Source: DATKEH01 sp035546355
Lineage (GTDB): Bacteria > Acidobacteriota > Thermoanaerobaculia > Multivoradales > JAIOJS01
Assembly: GCA_035546355.1 (NCBI GenBank)
Contig: DATKEH010000255.1
Coordinates: 1-9,386, forward strand
DNA: 9,386 bases
Direction: 5' to 3'
Below, one piece after another: positions 1 to 4,676 of the stretch; position 1 is the first letter of the stretch, and the number at the start of each line of letters is the position of its first letter. The notes beneath the pieces were generated by a model that had not been told where the DNA came from, did no database searches, and was given only the letters and a program-made list of their open reading frames with translations. Both the position numbers and the translations under genes were made by a program.

Positions 1-1302
1 GGGGGGCGGCAGCGCCGTCAAGGCCGGGTGCTCGGCGCTGCCACCGGTGAGCACCATGGCGTAGAGGAAGGGGCCGAAGCTGGTGCCGCGACGGCCGTTG
101 ACCAGCACCAGCGGCGTGCCGTCGGGCTCGAAGAACCAGGCGTAGTCGACGTCCGCGGCCAGCTGCTGCGCCGTCTCCCGGCTAGCCACGCAGCGCTGGA
201 GCTCGGCCGGCGCCATGAAGGGCGCCGCCAGCTCGAAGACCAGCTGCGGCGTCAGCTCGGCCTGGCGGGCGAACAGCGCGCCGGCGAGCTCCTCGCCATG
301 CGACGTGCGATCGAGGCAGACCCGCGTCCGCGAAGCGAGACAGCGCACCGACTCCGGCCCCCCGGCCTGCAGGTAGCGGTTGCAGTTGCCGTCGAGGGGG
401 AAGTTGCGCGAGTCGACGCTGAAGCTGCCCGGCGGCAGCACGGTCTCGAGGTAGGCGAGCGTGCGGTGCAGCTCCGCGCAGTGCGAGCAGAGCACGTCCG
501 AGAACTCGGTGATGCGTACCGGGGCGTCGGGGTCGCCGCGCAGCACCCGGGGCTCCCGCGGCGCCACCCGCGGCGAGCCGGAGTAGATGAAGAGCGAGTC
601 GCTGAGCGCTTGCCGGCCCGACGGCGGCAGGTTGGCGATCAGCTCGGCCAGCAGCGTCTCGGCGCCCTCCAGCGCCGCCGGGGGCGAGGCGGACGGGGCG
701 GACGGCTCACCGCCGGGAGCTCGTGTCGCAACCGTGGCGGCGAGCGCCCGCTCCCCGCCCCGCACGACGCTCTCGGGGGTACGCAGGCCCGGGTAGAGGA
801 GCGCCAGGTAGAGCGCCAGGGTGGCGCCGGCGGCGAGCGCCAGCCCGCGGCCGGACAGCCTGGAGTCGCCGCTGAGCAGACCCAGGAAGGCGACCCCGGC
901 GTAGCCGATGGTCAACACGTAGGTCAAGGCGCAGCTGCTGCAGAACAGGCCCGCGGCGGCGCTCGCTCCGACCAGCACGATGACGCCCACCACGCCCGCG
1001 ATCCCGGTTATCGCCGCGGCCGCGTCGAGAGGGTCGCTGCGGCGGCCCTCGCTGGCGCCGACCAGGGCCACCAGCGGCAGGAGGAACGCGGCCAGGCCCC
1101 AGACCAGCCCCCAGCCCGCGACCGGCAGGCCGGTCGCCTGGTGGACCGCGCCGGCGAAGCCGGCGTCCCACAGCTCGGCGCAGCCCTCCTCGCCGAACGC
1201 ACAGAAGGGAATGCCGCCGACTCGCGAGGCCACCAGCTCGCTCCACAGAAACAGCGCCCACATGGCGCTGAGCGCGCCGAGCAGCGCCAGCACCCCCAGC
1301 AC
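1..1302 (-). CDS. VKOR-DsbA fusion, membrane disulfide-forming protein (3' end cut by window)
   Basis: The minus strand is open from codon 1419 to the left edge, and translation gives a vitamin K epoxide reductase (VKOR) domain joined to a DsbA-like thioredoxin domain. Numbering from the GTG at 1302: a membrane segment (about 2-20), loop cysteines C34 and C41, a TGLPVAGWG stretch (57-65), further membrane segments around 58-82, 95-114, 117-145 and 153-172, and the quinone-proximal CSSC at 121-124 (LFCSSCALTY). A linker rich in Pro, Ala and Ser (195-212) leads to FSDVLCSHC (267-275) with active site CSHC, extra cysteines C307 and C321, and the cis-Pro motif TPLVLVNG (396-403). In this family the VKOR half reoxidises the thioredoxin half, which oxidises exported proteins while quinone takes the electrons. 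No stop occurs before position 1, so the C-terminus is missing but probably near. The start is uncertain: there is no in-frame ATG before 1263. GTG 1302 sits directly ahead of the first membrane segment, and a CTG at 1362 follows an AGGGGGG stretch. The identity is much surer than the start. Confidence 0.85.
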   Translation of the reverse strand, partial: MLGVLALLGALSAMWALFLWSELVASRVGGIPFCAFGEEGCAELWDAGFAGAVHQATGLPVAGWGLVWGLAAFLLPLVALVGASEGRRSDPLDAAAAITGIAGVVGVIVLVGASAAAGLFCSSCALTYVLTIGYAGVAFLGLLSGDSRLSGRGLALAAGATLALYLALLYPGLRTPESVVRGGERALAATVATRAPGGEPSAPSASPPAALEGAETLLAELIANLPPSGRQALSDSLFIYSGSPRVAPREPRVLRGDPDAPVRITEFSDVLCSHCAELHRTLAYLETVLPPGSFSVDSRNFPLDGNCNRYLQAGGPESVRCLASRTRVCLDRTSHGEELAGALFARQAELTPQLVFELAAPFMAPAELQRCVASRETAQQLAADVDYAWFFEPDGTPLVLVNGRRGTSFGPFLYAMVLTGGSAEHPALTALPPP

Positions 1303-1503
1303 GCGGCCGCGGCGCGCGGTGCCCCCAGGGCCTTCCGCAGGGCTCGCCTTGGTCCTGGCCAGGTTTCCGTCCCCCCTGTCTCGTCCGGTGACAGCGCCAT
1401 GCGGCGCGGACGCCGGAGCCTACCGCGGGAAGGGCTCCGGCGCCAAAGCCGCAGGCGCCATCCGCGCCCTCGCCGCTGTACTACACTGCCGCCACGAACA
1501 CTT

Positions 1504-1510
1504 GGAGGAA
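1504..1510 (+). promoter_or_regulatory. Ribosome binding site of the VOC gene
   Basis: GGAGGAA lies 5 nt before the ATG at 1516. It fixes the start of the VOC protein gene. The frame is open far upstream, but that part is antisense to the VKOR-DsbA gene and is not coding. Confidence 0.8.
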
Positions 1511-1515
1511 CGCCG

Positions 1516-2412
1516 ATGAAGAGCATCACCCCCTGCCTCTGGTTCGACGACCAGGCCGAAGCGGCGGCAGAGTCGTACACGCGGCTGTTTCCCGACTCGC
1601 GCGTCACGGCGGTCGCGCGCTACCCCGAGAGCTTCGACAACCCCAGCGGCAAGCCGCCGGGCAGCGTGATGACGGTGGAGCTCGAGCTGGCCGGCCTGCC
1701 GTTCACCCTCCTCAACGGCGGGCCCCAGTTCACCATCAACCCGAGCATCTCCTTCTTCGTCCACACCGACGGCGTGGAGGAGACGGACAGCATCTTCACC
1801 GCGCTGGCGGACGGCGGGTCGATCCTGATGCCGCTGCAGGCGTATCCGTGGAGCCAGCGCTTCGGCTGGGTGCAGGACCGGTTCGGGGTCTCCTGGCAGG
1901 TGATCCTGGGACGCAGAGACGGCGTCCGCCAGAAGATCGTGCCCTGCCTGATGTTCACCGGTGCGCAGCACGGCCGCGCGGAGGAGGCGATGCGCACCTT
2001 CACCGCCCTCTTCGACCACTCCCGCGTCGGGGACGTGGCTCGATACACCGCCGACGAGGGGCCGGAGGGCACCGTCAAACACGGGCGCTTCGTCCTCGCC
2101 GGCCAGGACTTCGTCGCCATGGACAGCCATTTCGAGCACCGCTTCGGCTTCGACGAGGGCGTGTCGCTGCAGGTGATGTGCGAAGACCAGGCGGAGGTGG
2201 ACCGCTACTGGGCGGCGCTGTCCGAGGGCGGTGAGGAGGGCCCGTGCGGCTGGCTCGAGGACCGCTTCGGCCTGTCGTGGCAGGTGGCCCCGACGGCGTT
2301 CGTCGAGCTGCTGAAGGAGGGGGACGCGGCGGCGAACGAACGCGCCTTCCAGGCCATGCTCGACATGAAGAAGCTGGACATCGCCGCGCTGCGGGCGGCG
2401 CACGAAGGCTGA
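1516..2412 (+). CDS. Two-module VOC / PhnB-like protein (298 aa)
   Basis: The protein holds two tandem modules of the vicinal oxygen chelate (glyoxalase-like) fold, in the PhnB / '3-demethylubiquinone-9 3-methyltransferase-like' family (Pfam PF06983). Module 1 covers about residues 3-131 (ITPCLWFDDQAEAAAESYTR to WQVIL) and module 2 about 138-258 (RQKIVPCLMFTG to WQVA). Each opens with the PCLxF strand and closes with a near-identical motif, WVQDRFGVSWQV (118-129) and WLEDRFGLSWQV (246-257), so the gene is an internal duplication. Single-module relatives are about 130-160 residues. The usual annotation as a methyltransferase is not supported: no S-adenosylmethionine-binding motif is visible. 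The substrate is unknown, and a cytoplasmic location is inferred from the lack of a signal peptide. The start is set by GGAGGAA at 1504. It is divergent from the VKOR-DsbA gene and convergent with the amidase gene, with no sign of an operon. Confidence 0.93.
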   Translation: MKSITPCLWFDDQAEAAAESYTRLFPDSRVTAVARYPESFDNPSGKPPGSVMTVELELAGLPFTLLNGGPQFTINPSISFFVHTDGVEETDSIFTALADGGSILMPLQAYPWSQRFGWVQDRFGVSWQVILGRRDGVRQKIVPCLMFTGAQHGRAEEAMRTFTALFDHSRVGDVARYTADEGPEGTVKHGRFVLAGQDFVAMDSHFEHRFGFDEGVSLQVMCEDQAEVDRYWAALSEGGEEGPCGWLEDRFGLSWQVAPTAFVELLKEGDAAANERAFQAMLDMKKLDIAALRAAHEG

Positions 2413-2415
2413 CGA

Positions 2416-2445
2416 GCGCCGGCGCCCGCCTGGCTCCCAGGGCGC
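2416..2445. terminator. Possible shared GC-rich hairpin between convergent genes
   Basis: The 34 nt between the VOC stop and the amidase stop contain GCGCCC (2422-2427) and GGGCGC (2440-2445) around a 12-nt loop. A 10-bp palindrome GCGCCGGCGC overlaps it at 2416-2425. The site is right for a bidirectional terminator, but there is no T-run on either strand, so this is not a classical intrinsic terminator and GC richness alone could produce it. Confidence 0.2.
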
Positions 2446-2446
2446 G

Positions 2447-4069
2447 TCATCCGCCGCTGCGCGCGCCCCGGGTGCCGCGCATCGCCGCCGCGATGCCCGG
2501 CAGCGCCTCGGCGTCCGGGAGGTATCCCGGCTCGGGGCGGCGGCGGGTCTTCCGCTCGTAGGCGTAGCCGAGGGCGAGGATCTGCGCGTCCCGGTCGCGG
2601 CCGCCGATGAAGGAGATCCCGATCGGCAGCCCGTGAACGACGCCCATCGGCACGGTGAGGTGCGGGTACCCCGCCACCGCCGCCATCCACCCCGCGCCCG
2701 CCCATGCGGGCCAGACGTCGCCGTTGATGGCGTCGATCCGCGGCGCCAGCGGGCCGGAAGGGGAGACGATCGCCACCACGTCGTGCTGCGCTAGCAGGAA
2801 GTCGACGCCGCCGGCGCGCGCCGCCTGCTGGGCCGCGTCGCGCGCCGCGACGTACTCGTCGCTGTCGAGGCCGCCGAGCGCCGCGGAGGCCTCGAAGATG
2901 TCCTGGCCGAAGAGCGCCAGCTCGACGTCGGCGTGCGCCTCGTTGAAGGCGATCAGCGCGCCGAGGCTCCGCGTCGCCACCGCCGGCGCCGCCTGCGCCA
3001 GATAGTCGTCGAGGGTCGCTTTGAACTCGTAGCGCAGCACCGTGCGCGCATGCGTCCAGAAACCCTCCGGCGCCTCGTGCTCGGCGATCTCGACGAGCAC
3101 GGCGCCGGCCGCGCCGAGGTCGGCGAGCGCCCGGTCGAACAGCGCCAGGACGTCCGGGTTCGATCCCTGGGCGAAGCGGGCGACGCCGATGCGCGCCCCC
3201 GCCAGCGCGCCGGCATCGAGCGCCGCGACGTAGTCGGCCTTCGCCTCGCCGGTGGCCATGGCGGCGAGCAGCAAGGCCGCGCCGGCGACGGTCCTGGTCA
3301 TCGGCCCCGCCGTGTCCTGCGACGACGAGATCGGCACGATGTGGCGCTGCGAGACGAGGCCCACGGTCGGCTTGAAGCCGACGACGCCGGTGACCGTCGC
3401 CGGGCAGATGATCGAGCCGTTGGTCTCGGTGCCGACGGCGCCGGCGGCGAGCGCGGCGGCGACCGCGACCGCCGAGCCGGAGCTCGAGCCGCAGGGTGAG
3501 CGGTCGAGCATGTGCGGGTTCCTCACCTGCCCGCCGAGCGCCGACCAGCCGCTGATCGAGCGATTCGACCGGAAGTTGGCCCACTGGCTCAGGTTCGTCT
3601 TGCCGAGGACGATCGCTCCCTGGGCGCGCAACCCGGCGACGAGAGGCGAGTCCCTGCCGGTGACGTTGTCGGCCAGCGCCAACGCCCCGGCCGTCGTCGC
3701 CATCGCGTCCGCCGACTCGATGTTGTCCTTGAGCAGGATCGGCACGCCGTCGAGCGGGCCCAGGGGCTCGCCCGCCGCCCGCCGCCGGTCCGAAGCCCTG
3801 GCCTCCTGGCGCGCCGCCGGGTTGACGGCGAGGACGCTGCGCAGGGTCGGCCCCGCGCCGTCGATCCCCTCGATGCGGGCCAGGTACCCGGCGACGAGCT
3901 GCTCCGAGGTCGTCTCGCCGGCGGCCAGCGCCGCCGCGATCTCGCGCAGGCCCAGCCCGAGCACGCCCTGCGCGGCGTACGCCCCCTGCTCGACCCCCGG
4001 GCTGGCGGCCGCCGCCTCCGCGGCGCAGAGGGTGAAGGCGAGGAGAAGGCAGGGCGAGAGTCGCATCAT
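2447..4069 (-). CDS. Secreted amidase, amidase-signature family, Pam-like (540 aa)
   Basis: This is an amidase-signature hydrolase that cleaves carbon-nitrogen bonds by the Lys-cisSer-Ser triad. An N-terminal signal peptide (MMRLSPCLLLAFTLCAAEAA, probable cleavage near residue 20-23, no lipobox) sends it to the periplasm or outside. Catalytic residues by family pattern are K114 in ILLKDNI, the cis-Ser S195 in SPCGSSSGSA, and nucleophile S219 in GTETNGSIICPA; spacings of 81 and 24 fit the family. GFKPTVGLVS (231-240), QDTAGPMTRT (251-260) and GYPHLTVPMG (467-476) are also typical. The best match by memory is the peptide amidase (Pam) subgroup, which removes C-terminal amides from peptides. The substrate here is unproven. 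N217 stands where most relatives have Asp or Gly. The start at tandem ATG codons is supported by AGGAGG 5 nt upstream. The length is normal. It is monocistronic, convergent with the VOC gene and divergent from the basic-protein gene. Confidence 0.95.
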   Translation of the reverse strand: MMRLSPCLLLAFTLCAAEAAAASPGVEQGAYAAQGVLGLGLREIAAALAAGETTSEQLVAGYLARIEGIDGAGPTLRSVLAVNPAARQEARASDRRRAAGEPLGPLDGVPILLKDNIESADAMATTAGALALADNVTGRDSPLVAGLRAQGAIVLGKTNLSQWANFRSNRSISGWSALGGQVRNPHMLDRSPCGSSSGSAVAVAAALAAGAVGTETNGSIICPATVTGVVGFKPTVGLVSQRHIVPISSSQDTAGPMTRTVAGAALLLAAMATGEAKADYVAALDAGALAGARIGVARFAQGSNPDVLALFDRALADLGAAGAVLVEIAEHEAPEGFWTHARTVLRYEFKATLDDYLAQAAPAVATRSLGALIAFNEAHADVELALFGQDIFEASAALGGLDSDEYVAARDAAQQAARAGGVDFLLAQHDVVAIVSPSGPLAPRIDAINGDVWPAWAGAGWMAAVAGYPHLTVPMGVVHGLPIGISFIGGRDRDAQILALGYAYERKTRRRPEPGYLPDAEALPGIAAAMRGTRGARSGG

Positions 4070-4070
4070 C

Positions 4071-4140
4071 GTGTCCTCCTCGGAGGAGAGTAGCGCGACG
4101 CGAGGTCACCTGCCTAGGAGGAGTGTCCTCCACAGAGGAC
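4071..4140. repeat. Cluster of short inverted repeats in the amidase / basic-protein divergent region
   Basis: Three interrupted palindromes use one sequence unit. They are TCCTCC-TC-GGAGGA (4074-4087), GGAGGA-GTG-TCCTCC (4117-4131) and GTCCTC-CACA-GAGGAC (4125-4140). The last has a 4-nt loop and could also fold as an RNA hairpin in transcripts of the plus strand. The first overlaps the amidase ribosome binding site. They may be operator half-sites for control of the divergent pair, or a by-product of two Shine-Dalgarno-like purine runs facing each other. Confidence 0.4.
4075..4080 (-). promoter_or_regulatory. Ribosome binding site of the amidase gene
   Basis: The minus strand reads AGGAGG here, 5 nt before the first of two tandem ATG codons (4069-4067 and 4066-4064). 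It decides the amidase start. It is also the left arm of a TCCTCC-TC-GGAGGA interrupted palindrome. Confidence 0.8.
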
Positions 4141-4169
4141 GGCTCGCCACCGATCTCTCGGCGCAAGTG

Positions 4170-4676
4170 ATGGATTCCAGGGGCGGCGACGTGCCGCGCC
4201 TGGCCCACGACCTGGAGGGCGTCAGCGCGCACGTGGTGCGCCGCGCCGCCTCCGAGCTGCGCCACGACCGCCGCGGATACCGCGGCCGGCACGACACCGC
4301 GAACCGGCAGTCGGCCGAGCACACCCTGGCGGCCCTCGACCGGATGCACCGCAACGCGGCACGCTACAACGCCGCCGTGCAACGGACCCGGCGCAACGAC
4401 AGGCAGCCCGCGCGCCGCCAGCTCGAGGCCTTGCTGCAGAGCTTCTACGACGCCGACCGCGCCCTGCAGCGCGGGCCGATCTCGCACCGGCTGGCCAGCG
4501 ACTTCGAGCGCAGCCGCTGGCTGATGGATACCCTCGTCGCGCGGCACGGCGGCTACCGCAACTTCGCCCACGTCCACCCGTCGCGCGGCAGCAACAGGAC
4601 CGGCTACGACCGCAACCGCGATTGGGATCGCGACGACCGCGGCCGCGCCGGCCGCACCCGGCCGCGGGCCTATTGA
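4170..4676 (+). CDS. Hypothetical small basic protein (168 aa)
   Basis: I do not recognise this gene. It is strongly coding by third-position GC. The predicted protein is very rich in Arg, His, Asp and Asn. Residues 8-31 (VPRLAHDLEGVSAHVVRRAASELR), about 48-72 and 82-124 look helical and amphipathic, with QLEALLQSFYDADRALQ at 84-100. The tail from 137 (HPSRGSNRTGYDRNRDWDRD onward, ending GRAGRTRPRAY) is a low-complexity Arg/Asp/Gly stretch that looks disordered and could bind nucleic acid or another polyanion. There is no signal peptide or membrane segment. The start is weak: ATG 4170 has no good ribosome binding site. GTG 4167 adds one residue, and GTG 4191 has AGGGGCGG just upstream. The upstream frame stays open but is antisense to the amidase. 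The stop lies 7 nt inside the convergent kinase gene. Confidence 0.65.
   Translation: MDSRGGDVPRLAHDLEGVSAHVVRRAASELRHDRRGYRGRHDTANRQSAEHTLAALDRMHRNAARYNAAVQRTRRNDRQPARRQLEALLQSFYDADRALQRGPISHRLASDFERSRWLMDTLVARHGGYRNFAHVHPSRGSNRTGYDRNRDWDRDDRGRAGRTRPRAY

Noticed and set aside
1477..1487. TACACT (1482-1487) as a -10 box of the VOC gene promoter.
   Set aside because: It has only four of six matches to the consensus and no recognisable -35 box about 17 bp upstream.
28..1515. Long plus-strand open frame running into the VOC gene, which would make a 794-residue protein.
   Set aside because: It is antisense to the VKOR-DsbA gene, whose translation shows clear domains. The upstream part has no domain and biased low-complexity composition; the true start at 1516 has a strong ribosome binding site.
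2922..3100. Short inverted and GC-rich repeats inside the amidase and other genes.
   Set aside because: They follow from alternating GCC/GGC codons at very high GC content and show no organised array; no CRISPR or insertion-sequence ends were seen.
3252..4169. Upstream extension of the basic-protein gene by about 300 codons.
   Set aside because: This part is antisense to the amidase and does not resemble a protein domain. Only the region from about 4170 has independent coding character.
4123..4170. A 15-codon GTG-start ORF ending in a TGATG overlap with the basic-protein start.
   Set aside because: The AGGAGG before it is only 1 nt from the GTG, too close for normal initiation, and the codon use is unremarkable. 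Coupling remains possible but is poorly supported.
2205..4577. Minus-strand open frame of about 790 codons spanning the amidase.
   Set aside because: It is in another frame from the well-supported amidase and gives Arg/Gly/Ala-rich sequence typical of shadow frames in GC-rich DNA.
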